Below, in pieces: positions 45,242 to 54,449 of a stretch of 64,000 bases of DNA. The DNA comes from Chitinophaga silvatica (GTDB lineage: Bacteria > Bacteroidota > Bacteroidia > Chitinophagales > Chitinophagaceae), in the NCBI RefSeq assembly GCF_003419895.1, contig NZ_QPMM01000002.1, forward strand, positions 248,001 to 312,000, read 5' to 3'. A program made the translations under genes and the position numbers. Position 1 is the first letter of the stretch. Every line of letters starts with the position of its first letter. The notes beneath the pieces are model-generated. The model saw only the letters and a program-made list of their open reading frames with translations, was not told the origin of the DNA and searched no databases.

Positions 45242-48001
45242 TTATTTATTGAGAGGGGCCTGAAATTGGTAATCAAAAGTTTTTATTATTTTTTGATCCA
45301 TATCTCTTAAGGCTATAAGACGTCCAACGGCATCATATTCATAGTAAATAGTCTGGCCGCTTGGATCTGTTTCACTACTCAACCCTCTCAGAAGTTTATA
45401 TGTATAGGTATAAACTAGTGCTTTCCCTTTTAGTGCTACTCTGATTTTATCTAATTCATTTCTCAGTGTTTGTTCGTTGGGGTTATTGCTAAGGAGTATA
45501 CTATTATCAAAATAGGTTTTTACTGTATTATAGTCGCTTCCAATAATTTTAGCTACGGGATATTGTTTGTTGTAGCCCCAAATATATACTTCATTAGCAT
45601 CCCCATATTTGGCTTGCTCCAAAATGTTGCCTTCGTTATCATATTGTTTGAATGTGATTCTTTCTTCCAGGGTATTATTGCCAGTTTTCTCTGAAATTTT
45701 TCTGACAAGAGCAATACTATCTGTACCGACACTGAAACTTGTGTAGGAAGTTTTAATATGATTATTATTTATTGAATAAATTGAGGCAATCGGCGAGGCT
45801 ACTATTCTTCTTCTTTGCATGAAATTTCTTGCAGTTTCTTCAGTACCCGTAAGTAATGTATCCGATACAAAAACTTGTTTCAGTATACTGGAATCACCAT
45901 TGCTTAAATAATGCACGGTTCTAGTAGGGTAAAAATGTGATTTGCTATCGTAATAGTATTGAGTTATCTGGCTGATAGAAGTATTATTAACCCTGTCAAA
46001 TTCAGTGACAGTGGAATTCAATTGAAGTAGCTGTCTGGCTTTTACTATATTTCCAATATATGACTGATGGTAATGTGTAGCACAATAATATTCCCACAAT
46101 CCGTCCCACTGGGTTCCAGGAGGAGTGAGGTAAGTTCCGGCATTAGCATAAATGTATTGCTTAAGGCTATCAATTTCGACAGTTGTATAATTATAAGTTG
46201 TCTGTTGTAGAATGTTTGCATCTGTGGGAAATGTACCTTTGTATACATACCTGGCACTTAGATATGGTTTGTAAACATTATACATTTGTAAATCGCCTTT
46301 ATAAATCTCTTTAGTTATTTGTGCCTTGTTGATATCTTCTCCTGATTCTGTTACAATTACTTCATTATAGAAATAGTTACGAGGTAAAACATCGTCACCT
46401 TGCATACTAGAGTTATAATCAATCCTTACGCAGCCGTGATTTCCATCAGATGCAAGTGCCTGATACGTGTATGCAGGAACTGTACTGAATCGCCCATTAA
46501 ATCCTTTATAACTAAATGATTTTCTATTAATCAGGGTACTCTTCTGATCAAAATTCTCAATTTTGGAGACTATTACTCCACCGCCATAGATATTTCCTTC
46601 CATGTTCAGCTGGTAAGTGAACCTGGTTTTACCGCCTGTGGGATAGGTTATTTCATTTAATGTTCCATATAATAATGCATTAAGGTTCGGGTCTCTGTTT
46701 GCTGGAGTAAAAGGTACGTTACTAGATAATGGTCGTATTAGGCTGGTATTGTATGCACCATTGTTGTAACCCATAATATCTTTGGACAGGTCTCCCAAAT
46801 TAGGCACGCCCATACTCCCATATGAAAATTGATAAGAAGAAACTACGGCATCAGTTTGAGGATTTAGATCCTGAATACTTTTAAGTGCTAGTTTACCTAG
46901 CGAATCGTCTATATTTAGTTTTGATTTATGGATAGCGCTGTTATTAGCATCACTAACAATAATATTGGTAAGTTTTCTTTTCCATACATCAGCAGTATTT
47001 AAATCATCATAATTAAATGTGATATTACCATATTTAGAGGTAATCTTTTTTATTAGATAAGTACCACCTGAATAAGTAAGCCATCTAATAGTGCCTTGAG
47101 ATGAGCCACAACCACAATTAAATAATTCAGATCCAGGTCCGGGAGGAGTTAGACTTGCATAAACAAACGTTTTTGCTGTTTCATAATTATAGTTATAAAG
47201 TTCATAGTCAAATTTGATCGTATCCTTTTCAGGTGTGATGATCTGGTAGAGTTTCCATGAATTGACACCATTTCCATCTATACTTCCTGGAATAACATCA
47301 TCACTTATTGCAGTAGCACCTGTTAGATGTGTATTTGAATACTCTATATATTGGCCTCCAAAGAAAAATTTGTTACCATTATTATCGGTGATAACAAAAC
47401 TTTTTAACCCATTAATGTTTGTTTCGATGTCATAGTCACTAGATTGATTTTCTGAGTAAAATTTGCCATTATTATGATTGAATAGCATATTTCCACCCCC
47501 AGTAGGCAAGCTATAACTATATTCATCAGTCAGAATATCAATAATATTTTTGTTCATGGCCTCATAAGTCACCTGAGCTCCCCAAGTCATAAAAACAGTT
47601 TTAAGGCTATCTATATATGCTGGAGTATAGCGCTTATAGTTTTGGAAGAAGTAAGTCTCATCTGGGGCACCGTTTATGGAACGATCAATCGAACCACCTG
47701 CATTTAAACTCCATTTTAAACCAGCAGCAGTGGCAATATCATCTACTTTTACACCTGAAGCATGATAGCTTAAAGTAATAGGAAGTTTATAGCTCCCTAC
47801 TTCCAACGTGTAAATTGGTATTGAAATTTCCGGAATGCCAGTGGTTAGACTAACAGGGGTATTAATATAGTTATCAAATGCTGTAGCTACCGGATTTTTA
47901 GGAACTAAATTCTTTAATGCTGATTGTTCCGGAACCTGGCCATAGGTCAAAAGAGATAGGCATAGTGCGGTTAGCACCAGTACAGATTTTAACTTGTTCA
48001 T
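45242..48001 (-). CDS. Large secreted Rhs-associated protein
   Basis: This 919-residue protein has a signal peptide (MNKLKSVLVLTALCLSLLTYGQ). The mature N-terminal half resembles the opening of Bacteroidota Rhs partners: PVATAFDNYINTPVSLTTGIPE, then IPIYTLEVGSYKLPITLSYHASGV and AGLKWSLNAGGSIDR. Only one YD-like repeat is seen near the end (YYEYDAVGRLIALRDMDQK). It is directly upstream of the Rhs toxin gene with a 25-bp gap, so the two probably act together, perhaps as shell halves enclosing the toxin tip; this is inference from other Rhs/Tc systems. It is the first gene of the transcript. Confidence 0.85.
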   Translation of the reverse strand: MNKLKSVLVLTALCLSLLTYGQVPEQSALKNLVPKNPVATAFDNYINTPVSLTTGIPEISIPIYTLEVGSYKLPITLSYHASGVKVDDIATAAGLKWSLNAGGSIDRSINGAPDETYFFQNYKRYTPAYIDSLKTVFMTWGAQVTYEAMNKNIIDILTDEYSYSLPTGGGNMLFNHNNGKFYSENQSSDYDIETNINGLKSFVITDNNGNKFFFGGQYIEYSNTHLTGATAISDDVIPGSIDGNGVNSWKLYQIITPEKDTIKFDYELYNYNYETAKTFVYASLTPPGPGSELFNCGCGSSQGTIRWLTYSGGTYLIKKITSKYGNITFNYDDLNTADVWKRKLTNIIVSDANNSAIHKSKLNIDDSLGKLALKSIQDLNPQTDAVVSSYQFSYGSMGVPNLGDLSKDIMGYNNGAYNTSLIRPLSSNVPFTPANRDPNLNALLYGTLNEITYPTGGKTRFTYQLNMEGNIYGGGVIVSKIENFDQKSTLINRKSFSYKGFNGRFSTVPAYTYQALASDGNHGCVRIDYNSSMQGDDVLPRNYFYNEVIVTESGEDINKAQITKEIYKGDLQMYNVYKPYLSARYVYKGTFPTDANILQQTTYNYTTVEIDSLKQYIYANAGTYLTPPGTQWDGLWEYYCATHYHQSYIGNIVKARQLLQLNSTVTEFDRVNNTSISQITQYYYDSKSHFYPTRTVHYLSNGDSSILKQVFVSDTLLTGTEETARNFMQRRRIVASPIASIYSINNNHIKTSYTSFSVGTDSIALVRKISEKTGNNTLEERITFKQYDNEGNILEQAKYGDANEVYIWGYNKQYPVAKIIGSDYNTVKTYFDNSILLSNNPNEQTLRNELDKIRVALKGKALVYTYTYKLLRGLSSETDPSGQTIYYEYDAVGRLIALRDMDQKIIKTFDYQFQAPLNK

Positions 48002-48191
48002 AAGTATAGTTTCCTCGTATAGGTTAAACTGTTAGCAAGTGAAACTAACAGCGGGTTCACATATTTTTACTCTAATATTTGATTTTGTGTATTAATTCTT
48101 TATTGGTGCTAATGTAATCAATTGAATTGAAAAAATAGTAATAATGTTTTCATGTGGATTGTTTGGTTTCAATTTTCATAAATATAAATTG

Positions 48192-48256
48192 TGTGGAGTG
48201 TGAGACTTACGTAGCTGATATTTGCCGGTTAAATTGAGGAAGATGTCTGCAAGAGA
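48192..48256. repeat. Direct repeat at the right edge of the Rhs pair
   Basis: Second copy of the repeat at 40279-40352, shorter by a small gap, in the same orientation. The 306-bp gap 48002-48307 that contains it is otherwise AT-rich, with the promoter region of the Rhs transcript on one side and the start region of the small gene at 48308 on the other. I see no other gene in it. Confidence 0.75.
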
Positions 48257-48307
48257 ATTTATAATGATTCAGGGTTATCTTTGTTTCATAACATAGTAAC
48301 TCAATAA

Positions 48308-48658
48308 ATGATAGTTTATTTATTAACTGGATATTTAATCCTTGCAAGTATTATTATACCTCTGGCATTTGCAGGTGATTTGATTGATAGGAATATTAAG
48401 AAAGAAATTTCGAGAATTTTAAAGGAGCATGATTGCCAGCTAGTTTCAATAAATGATACCTATAAATCATTTGTTTTTAAAAGTCAATTATCTGAATTGG
48501 ATTGGAGAAATTTCGTTTGGTTCAAGCCAAGGAGCCGTCCTTATAAAGAAGTAACTTTTGTTAGAGGAGATAATGACGAGGTAATAACTTCATTGGTATT
48601 TGTAAGATGTTTATTCTTCAAGCCGTATGAAATAGTGTTTGATAAAATCTCTAAATAA
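48308..48658 (+). CDS. Small membrane-anchored orphan protein
   Basis: This 116-residue protein has one N-terminal membrane segment (MIVYLLTGYLILASIIIPLAFAGDL) and a soluble part with LKEHDCQLVSINDTYKSFVF and KEVTFVRGDNDEVITSLVFVRC. No family is recognised. It lies right of the direct repeat on the opposite strand to the Rhs pair, in a visibly AT-rich stretch. It could be a stray immunity gene, but nothing in the sequence proves it. Confidence 0.6.
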   Translation: MIVYLLTGYLILASIIIPLAFAGDLIDRNIKKEISRILKEHDCQLVSINDTYKSFVFKSQLSELDWRNFVWFKPRSRPYKEVTFVRGDNDEVITSLVFVRCLFFKPYEIVFDKISK

Positions 48659-48715
48659 GTTTGAGTGTTAGAACAATTACCAGATTAATTAAATTGTGTT
48701 TAATTAGAGTCGTAC

Positions 48716-48922
48716 TTATTTAAAGAATTTATGGCATAAATTGATGAGTAAACCGACTATAATTCCTAATAAGTACAACAAAGCAAAAACCATAAAGTAA
48801 ACTTCAATAGCATTCTCTTTGATTGCAATAATTGCAACGCCTGTCATTAAAATTGTAAAAACTATATTTCTTGGATTTTTGAACCATTTTTTTAGTTTTA
48901 TCCACATTTTTTTCCTTCTCAT
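48716..48922 (-). CDS. Very small membrane protein
   Basis: This 68-residue protein consists of a basic start (MRRKKMWIKLKKWFKN) and two membrane segments (NIVFTILMTGVAIIAI and YFMVFALLYLLGIIVGLLI). An internal ATG at 48907 is an equally good start. No family is recognised. It lies in a group of AT-rich orphan genes beside the Rhs locus, on the same strand as its 48978 neighbour. Coding status is likely, not certain. Confidence 0.5.
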   Translation of the reverse strand: MRRKKMWIKLKKWFKNPRNIVFTILMTGVAIIAIKENAIEVYFMVFALLYLLGIIVGLLINLCHKFFK

Positions 48923-48977
48923 TGAGTAATATTGTTATATATAATCTGAACTACATTTTTAATACACTTAATTAATT

Positions 48978-49295
48978 TTACGGATTTTTTTTCTGGAGAT
49001 GAATCATTTTTTTTATTAGCCATATTGAACCAAAAATAATAAAGAGAAGTACTGCACACATTAGTATATATAGATTAATACTAAGGCGCTGTGTTTTGTT
49101 TAAAAATGAATTGGCAACTACAATCAATATTGAATAAATAATTGTTCTGGATATATTTATTGATGTGTATTCTTTGAACTTTATCATTATGTACAATGTA
49201 AATATCAAAAATGCCGGGCCGAATAAAGCTATTATTCCTAAAATATATACTACATTATTATTTAAATTGTCCATTAAATTATTAATTGGCTGCAT
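48978..49295 (-). CDS. Small three-segment membrane protein
   Basis: This 105-residue protein has three hydrophobic segments (VVYILGIIALFGPAFLIFTLYIM, TIIYSILIVVANSF, LYILMCAVLLFIIFGSIWLI) and a basic C-terminus (KKMIHLQKKNP). No family or motif is recognised. It lies 55 bp upstream of the 68-residue gene on the same strand, so the two may be cotranscribed. Position next to the Rhs toxin suggests an orphan immunity or membrane protein, without direct support. Confidence 0.55.
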   Translation of the reverse strand: MQPINNLMDNLNNNVVYILGIIALFGPAFLIFTLYIMIKFKEYTSINISRTIIYSILIVVANSFLNKTQRLSINLYILMCAVLLFIIFGSIWLIKKMIHLQKKNP

Positions 49296-49367
49296 TTTGT
49301 GTTGTCACTTTTTCAGGGTTTCGAATTATTGAATCTAATTAATTTTTAGTTCACTAAATTATTCAGC

Positions 49368-49409
49368 GTATTTAGAGAATAATTACATTTTCTAAGATCT
49401 CGTAGTTTA
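49368..49409 (-). pseudogene. Remnant of a second copy of the putative immunity gene
   Basis: These 42 bases match the 3' end of the gene at 40441 at 40 or so positions, and on the minus strand give the identical last residues NYEILENVIIL plus stop. The reading frame cannot be followed further upstream, where similarity stops. The surrounding gap 49296-49575 has no other recognisable gene. It is best read as a leftover tail of a duplicated immunity gene. Confidence 0.75.
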
Positions 49410-49575
49410 AGTGTAATTTTCTGTTCTCTGCTTAGTTCTTCCTCTTTCCCAGTATTGTCTTTTACTACCTAATGTAGAAACGCGGATATTCAATTCGAAA
49501 TCTGATGGGAGAAATTACATCATCAGTTTACATTGATAATTTATTCTAGAATTATAATACTCCTTATTCTATCTG

Positions 49576-49899
49576 TTATTCGTTACAAATCCATTTAGTA
49601 ACTATAGTCGTATCTTTTTTAATTAAGGAGATTTTAGCCTCTCCTAGTATCTTCAGTATCGTATCGCCTGGCTCTGCTGCATCATAAATTTTGTAATCGC
49701 CAGTTGTCCTATATTCTTCATACTTACCATCAATATTCACACCCTTTATAAGTATCATTCTGAATTGTCTAGACTTTTCTTTTACTACAAAATGGCATGA
49801 ATTTGCCTTGAACTGCTCGGCAAACTCCTTACAGGAGTGGCATGACTGTAGTATGCATAAAGCTGTAATGAAAAATAATCCCTTTACCATTATTCTCAT
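49576..49899 (-). CDS. Small orphan lipoprotein
   Basis: This 107-residue lipoprotein has a signal with lipobox ILQSC (MRIMVKGLFFITALC before it), then HSCKEFAEQFKANSCHFVVKEK, four cysteines within the first 45 residues, and a beta-rich remainder (MILIKGVNIDGKYEEYRTTGDYKIYDAAEPGD). No family is recognised. The ATG at 49899 is chosen because it gives a normal signal; one at 49923 gives eight more residues. A lipid-anchored immunity role is possible given the location. Confidence 0.6.
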   Translation of the reverse strand: MRIMVKGLFFITALCILQSCHSCKEFAEQFKANSCHFVVKEKSRQFRMILIKGVNIDGKYEEYRTTGDYKIYDAAEPGDTILKILGEAKISLIKKDTTIVTKWICNE

Positions 49900-49965
49900 T
49901 TTATGTATCTGATATTTAATCAATTTTTTGACCGGATCATCTTTCTAGGCTACATCCTTTTTACA

Positions 49966-50226
49966 CTAATCCATAAAATGTTTCCTGAAATAATTATATA
50001 GGAAGCAACCAACATTTAAATATAACCAGTTAATAACAGTAAACATTATTACTCCGGATAACGTAAAAATAAGACCTATAATTAATCCTTGTAATCCTAC
50101 AATGTTGTCATTGTTATAATTTATCGGTATTATCTCAAAAAGAGCGAGAAAGGATAGTATGATGCCTAATGGAAGTATTGCAAAGGCATAGGCAAGGAAT
50201 AGACTTCTGAACTTAAAATAACTCAT
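49966..50226 (-). CDS. Small two-segment membrane protein
   Basis: This 86-residue protein has two long hydrophobic segments (LAYAFAILPLGIILSFLALF and LQGLIIGLIFTLSGVIMFTVI) separated by an Asn-rich loop (INYNNDN). No motif or family is recognised. It lies 42 bp upstream of the lipoprotein gene on the same strand and marks the right end of the AT-rich orphan group; housekeeping genes resume at 50441. Confidence 0.55.
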   Translation of the reverse strand: MSYFKFRSLFLAYAFAILPLGIILSFLALFEIIPINYNNDNIVGLQGLIIGLIFTLSGVIMFTVINWLYLNVGCFLYNYFRKHFMD

Positions 50227-50440
50227 AGATTAGGGAATTGACTAGGTAATAATGTTATGCTATTTAATCGGATAAGCTTTTAGCAATTCGACGTTAAGAA
50301 ATAGCGTATTTCAGTCTAAAATACTTGAATGTTTTAAGTATTCATAATTATCCATCAATATCTGTAATGATTATATCTTTTTAATTACTCATTTAGAAAA
50401 GATAATCCGCCAACCCTGTAAAATCGATTATCTTCGCTGC

Positions 50441-51595
50441 ATGACCCGGTGGGAAAATTACTTATCATCAGCAGAAAAAATTATCGCAAGCTATAATGGC
50501 AGCTTGCCTCTTCATCATTTCCTGAAATCTTTTTTTAAGGAACATCCTTATATGGGGGGAAGAGACAGACGATGGATATCGCAACTGGTATATCAATATT
50601 TCAGATTGGGATATTGGGGCAAGTCTTTACCCGTAAAGGAAAAGATAATTACAGGAGTATTTGTTGGAGAAACGTCTGAGAATGATTTTCTCAAGGCAAT
50701 AAGACCCGAATTAAATGATAAGGCGAATTTATCTCTGGAAGAGAAGTTACAACTACTGCCATTACCTTTGGATGCAAGTATGCTTTTCCCGTGGATAAGT
50801 GAATTGTCGGAGGGTATAGATGCAAAAGCTTTTGCAGAGGCATTACTGAAACAACCACGATTGTTTATTCGTGTCAGAAATGATAAACTTCAGAAGATAT
50901 TAGCATTGTTAGAGAAGAATGAAGTAAAGTATGAAGTCCTAAATACCCATACTATTTCTCTTCCAAATAGTACAAAAATAGAAACAATCATCCCTGATAA
51001 AGGCTGGTATGAGGTACAGGACGCCAGCAGCCAGGCTACCGGCGAGTTATTCAGACCTCATAAGAATGAGCAATGGTGGGATGCTTGTGCAGCAAGTGGC
51101 GGAAAATCCCTGCTGTTAAAAGACGAGCAACCGGATGTTAGGCTGGTAGTTTCAGACATCAGGAAATCGATCCTCGATAATCTGCAGCAGCGATTTAAAA
51201 CGGCGGGAATAAAACAGTACGAATCTATCGTGGCTGATCTCACGTCCGACAAGCTACCTGCTCTGTTGGGTAAAAGAAAGTTTGATGGAATCATCCTGGA
51301 TGCGCCATGCAGTGGTTCAGGAACCTGGGGGCGTACGCCTGAAAGCATCAGCTTTTTCAATAGAGATGAGATCTATAAATTTCAATCATTACAACAGCAG
51401 ATAGTAAAGAACGTGATACCTTATTTGAAGGAAGGGGGAGCATTGATTTACATTACCTGTTCGGTATTTAAGCAGGAGAATGATCAGATGGTGGAATATA
51501 TAGAGAATATCAGTAAGCTGAGAAAACAGGAGGGAGGAGTAATTCCGGGATATGACAGGAATGCAGATACGATGTTTGCTGTGCGAATGCAATAA
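50441..51595 (+). CDS. RsmB/NSUN family RNA (cytosine-5) methyltransferase
   Basis: This 384-residue protein methylates cytosine in RNA using S-adenosylmethionine. It has motif IV DAPCSGSGTWGR, motif VI ITCSVFKQEND, and the SAM-binding WDACAASGGKSLLL. Two cysteines of the NSUN mechanism are in PCSGSG and TCS. The N-terminal region (RDRRWISQLVYQYFRLGYW) fits the RsmB type. Substrate (16S C967 or other) is not certain. It stands alone between the orphan island and mnmA. Confidence 0.9.
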   Translation: MTRWENYLSSAEKIIASYNGSLPLHHFLKSFFKEHPYMGGRDRRWISQLVYQYFRLGYWGKSLPVKEKIITGVFVGETSENDFLKAIRPELNDKANLSLEEKLQLLPLPLDASMLFPWISELSEGIDAKAFAEALLKQPRLFIRVRNDKLQKILALLEKNEVKYEVLNTHTISLPNSTKIETIIPDKGWYEVQDASSQATGELFRPHKNEQWWDACAASGGKSLLLKDEQPDVRLVVSDIRKSILDNLQQRFKTAGIKQYESIVADLTSDKLPALLGKRKFDGIILDAPCSGSGTWGRTPESISFFNRDEIYKFQSLQQQIVKNVIPYLKEGGALIYITCSVFKQENDQMVEYIENISKLRKQEGGVIPGYDRNADTMFAVRMQ

Positions 51596-51626
51596 AAAAG
51601 GTGAGCTGGGATGCTCACCAATTTTT
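51595..51626. terminator. Bidirectional terminator between two convergent genes
   Basis: GGTGAGC pairs with GCTCACC (51600-51619). T runs follow on both strands (AATTTTT on plus; TTTTTTATT on minus), so it can end both the methyltransferase and mnmA transcripts. Confidence 0.85.
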
Positions 51627-51649
51627 ATATCTATCTTATGAAATTAAAT

Positions 51650-52756
51650 CTACTGAAATAAAGGAGTACTTCTTTGAATGATACCTCCGCCAATTACATC
51701 GTCGCCTTCGTAGAAAACCGCTGATTGACCAGGAGCAATTCCTTTTACATTTTCGAAGAAAGTAACTTTTACTTTACCATCTTCATTATTGAGTGTGCTT
51801 AAAGCACCTTTGTCTTTGTAGCGGATCTTGGTTACAGCTTCCATACCATCAGGGATAGACGCATATTTACCCATATTAATACCGCTTACAAACATCTCGC
51901 TTTTCTGCAGTTCATCTTCGTCTCCCAGTACTACTGTATTAGTTTCCGGGATGATTTCAGTTACATAGATTGGTCGGCCTAATGCTATTAATCCCTTACG
52001 TTGACCAACTGTATAAAAAGGATACCCATTATGCTTTCCAACAATGGTGCCATCTGCTAAAACGAAGTTGCCACCCTGCACTTTTTCTTCGAGTCCATCT
52101 ACTTTCCTTTTCAGGAAACCGCGATAGTCGTTGTCTGGAACGAAGCATATTTCATAGCTTTCGGCTTTCTTGGCTAATTCGGGGTAGCCAAAATCGAAGG
52201 CCATTTGTCGGATTTCGGTTTTGCGATACTTACCTAATGGCAGTATTGTACGTGCCAAAACGTCCTGTTCTATGCCCCAAAGCACATAGCTTTGATCTTT
52301 GGTTTCGTCTATTCCTTTGCTGATAACGTATCTGCCATTATCGTGCTGGCGAATTTGACCATAGTGGCCTGTTGCGATGAATTCGCAGTCCATAGCGTCG
52401 GCACGTTTCATGAGCGCGCGCCATTTTATATGGGTGTTGCAAAGCACACAAGGATTGGGAGTGCGACCTGCAAGGTATTCATCTACAAAGTTATTTATGA
52501 CAAAATCCCCAAATTCATCACGGATATCCAGTACAAAGTGAGGGAATCCGTGATGCACCGCTGCTGCGCGGGCATCATTGAAAGAATCGAGGTTACAGCA
52601 GCCGGTTTCCTTTTTACTGGAGCCAGCAGAAGCATAATCCCAGGTTTTCATGGTAATACCTACCACTTCATACCCCTGTTCATGCAACATTAATGCTGTA
52701 ACAGTGCTGTCTATACCGCCACTCATGGCTACCAGCACTTTACCGTGCTTACTCAT
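51650..52756 (-). CDS. mnmA: tRNA-specific 2-thiouridylase MnmA
   Basis: MnmA adds sulfur to uridine 34 of Lys, Glu and Gln tRNAs. The 368-residue protein has the PP-loop AMSGGIDSTV, the first catalytic Cys in NPCVLCNTHIKW and the second in YEICFVPDNDYRGFL. The conserved GHYGQI and the C-terminal barrel (APGQSAVFYEGDDVIGGGII) complete the family pattern. A -7-like TAAATTTG lies on the minus strand at the complement of 52776-52783. Divergent from the uronate operon. Confidence 0.97.
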   Translation of the reverse strand: MSKHGKVLVAMSGGIDSTVTALMLHEQGYEVVGITMKTWDYASAGSSKKETGCCNLDSFNDARAAAVHHGFPHFVLDIRDEFGDFVINNFVDEYLAGRTPNPCVLCNTHIKWRALMKRADAMDCEFIATGHYGQIRQHDNGRYVISKGIDETKDQSYVLWGIEQDVLARTILPLGKYRKTEIRQMAFDFGYPELAKKAESYEICFVPDNDYRGFLKRKVDGLEEKVQGGNFVLADGTIVGKHNGYPFYTVGQRKGLIALGRPIYVTEIIPETNTVVLGDEDELQKSEMFVSGINMGKYASIPDGMEAVTKIRYKDKGALSTLNNEDGKVKVTFFENVKGIAPGQSAVFYEGDDVIGGGIIQRSTPLFQ

Positions 52757-52947
52757 TTTAAATTGTTTATGGGTGCAAATTTACGTTAATTCCAGCCAAT
52801 CGCCATACCAACCCCATCAATCCTGCCGATACTGGCATCGATTCTATTGATATCAACGTTTTATTTTTAAAAAATATTAAGAATCTCTACTCCTTCAGGA
52901 ATAAATTTATTAGTTTTAGCCACCTTTTTTAGCATAAATCAACTAAA

Positions 52948-54438
52948 ATGCTACCTATTTTAAACAAGACGCTAATTCAAAGCAACGCGAATTCCAACGT
53001 TAGTCAAGACGTTTTTTCCTTTCCGGAAACAATTCTCCAATTCGGAACCGGCGTATTATTACGTGGTTTGGTAGATTATTTAGTAGATAAAGGCAACCGG
53101 AAAAATCTGTACCAAGGGCGAATCGTAGTAATTAAATCAACTGACGGTAGCACCAGCGACTTCTCCAGCCAGGATTCCCTGTTTACCACTCATATTAAAG
53201 GCGTGGCACAAGGCGAATTGGTGGATAATGTGCTCATTAACAGTTCTATTTCCCGTGTTTTGCAATCGAATGCAGAGTGGAGCGAGATTTTAGCCTGCGT
53301 GCATCAGCCCGCCTTAAAAACCATTATTTCAAATACTACAGAAGTAGGAATCCAGTACTCCGCCGAAAAGATCAATACAGGTGTACCAACCTCTTTTCCA
53401 GGTAAACTACTGGCCATCCTCTGGGAACGCTTCAATCACTTTAAGGGTGACTCAAGTGCCGGATTCGTTATTGTACCCACTGAACTGATAGTAAATAATG
53501 GTAATCTGCTCAAAGAAATCATTATCAAACTGGCCAACTTCAACGAACTACCTGATAACTTCATCCAGTGGATCAACACTGCCAACAGATTCTGTAATTC
53601 ACTGGTCGACAGAATTGTACCGGGTAAACCCCGCAACCTGGCCGATTCTGAAGCCAAAGCCGGATATACCGATCAGTTATGGATTGAAGTAGAACCCTTC
53701 CTTCTTTGGGCTATTGAGGGGGATGAATACGTGAAATCTGTACTCTCTTTTCACCAGGCCGATGAAAGAATGCTGATTGAAAGCGATATCACTCCATTCA
53801 GAGAGCAAAAGCTCAGATTACTGAATGGAAGCCATACTGCCGCCGTGCCGCTGGGTTTCTTAAGTGGACTCAATACGGTATACGAATGTATGAGTGATCC
53901 TTACATGAACGGCTTCTTCAAAAAAGTAGTCCTGGAGGAGATTCTGCCCACTATTCAAGACGATTGTCCAACCGCCACCGCTTTCGCCAATGATGTTCTC
54001 GACCGCTTTGCCAATCCATTTATTGAGCATAAACTGATCAGCATCACCTTCCAGGAAAGCTCAAAGATGAACGCCAGAAACGTAAAGACGCTCTTGCGTT
54101 ATCAACAAAAATTTAATAAACTTCCGGAAAATATCTGTCTGGGCTTCGCCGCTATGCTGCTCTTCCTCCGTCCTGCCGGTATTAATAAAGATGGCAAGTA
54201 CTACGGTAACAGAGAGGCTGGCGAATATGTTATTACTGATGATAATGCCGCAATTTTTGCTGATTATTGGCAAAATGAAACGGATATTAATAGCTTAGTA
54301 AATAAAATTGCTTCAGATACCCGTTTATGGGAAACAGATTTGTCTGTCATTCCTGGATTTGTATCTAAAGTTTCAATGTTTTTATCCGCTTTAAAAGATA
54401 ATGGCGTTTCTGCATTCATTAAATCGCAGAACCTATAA
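52948..54438 (+). CDS. uxaB: Tagaturonate reductase (altronate oxidoreductase)
   Basis: UxaB reduces D-tagaturonate to D-altronate with NADH in galacturonate catabolism. The 496-residue protein belongs to the long-chain mannitol dehydrogenase family, with FGTGVLLRGLVDYLVDKGN, VIVPTELIVNNG, and KLRLLNGSHTAAVPLG (catalytic-type Lys/Asn/His). Length is normal. It heads a five-gene run with uxaC, kdgK, aldolase and transporter. The related fructuronate reductase UxuB is the alternative, but the position with uxaC and a nearby uxaA supports UxaB. Confidence 0.92.
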   Translation: MLPILNKTLIQSNANSNVSQDVFSFPETILQFGTGVLLRGLVDYLVDKGNRKNLYQGRIVVIKSTDGSTSDFSSQDSLFTTHIKGVAQGELVDNVLINSSISRVLQSNAEWSEILACVHQPALKTIISNTTEVGIQYSAEKINTGVPTSFPGKLLAILWERFNHFKGDSSAGFVIVPTELIVNNGNLLKEIIIKLANFNELPDNFIQWINTANRFCNSLVDRIVPGKPRNLADSEAKAGYTDQLWIEVEPFLLWAIEGDEYVKSVLSFHQADERMLIESDITPFREQKLRLLNGSHTAAVPLGFLSGLNTVYECMSDPYMNGFFKKVVLEEILPTIQDDCPTATAFANDVLDRFANPFIEHKLISITFQESSKMNARNVKTLLRYQQKFNKLPENICLGFAAMLLFLRPAGINKDGKYYGNREAGEYVITDDNAAIFADYWQNETDINSLVNKIASDTRLWETDLSVIPGFVSKVSMFLSALKDNGVSAFIKSQNL

Positions 54439-54449
54439 TAATCATCGTT

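Noticed and set aside
49410..49575. Extension of the immunity-gene remnant upstream
   Set aside because: Beyond 49409 the sequence no longer resembles the intact gene at 40481 onward, so only the tail is claimed.
52847..52856. Palindrome TTGATATCAA before uxaB as an operator
   Set aside because: Ten bases of AT-rich palindrome arise easily by chance, and no second copy was seen at related genes.
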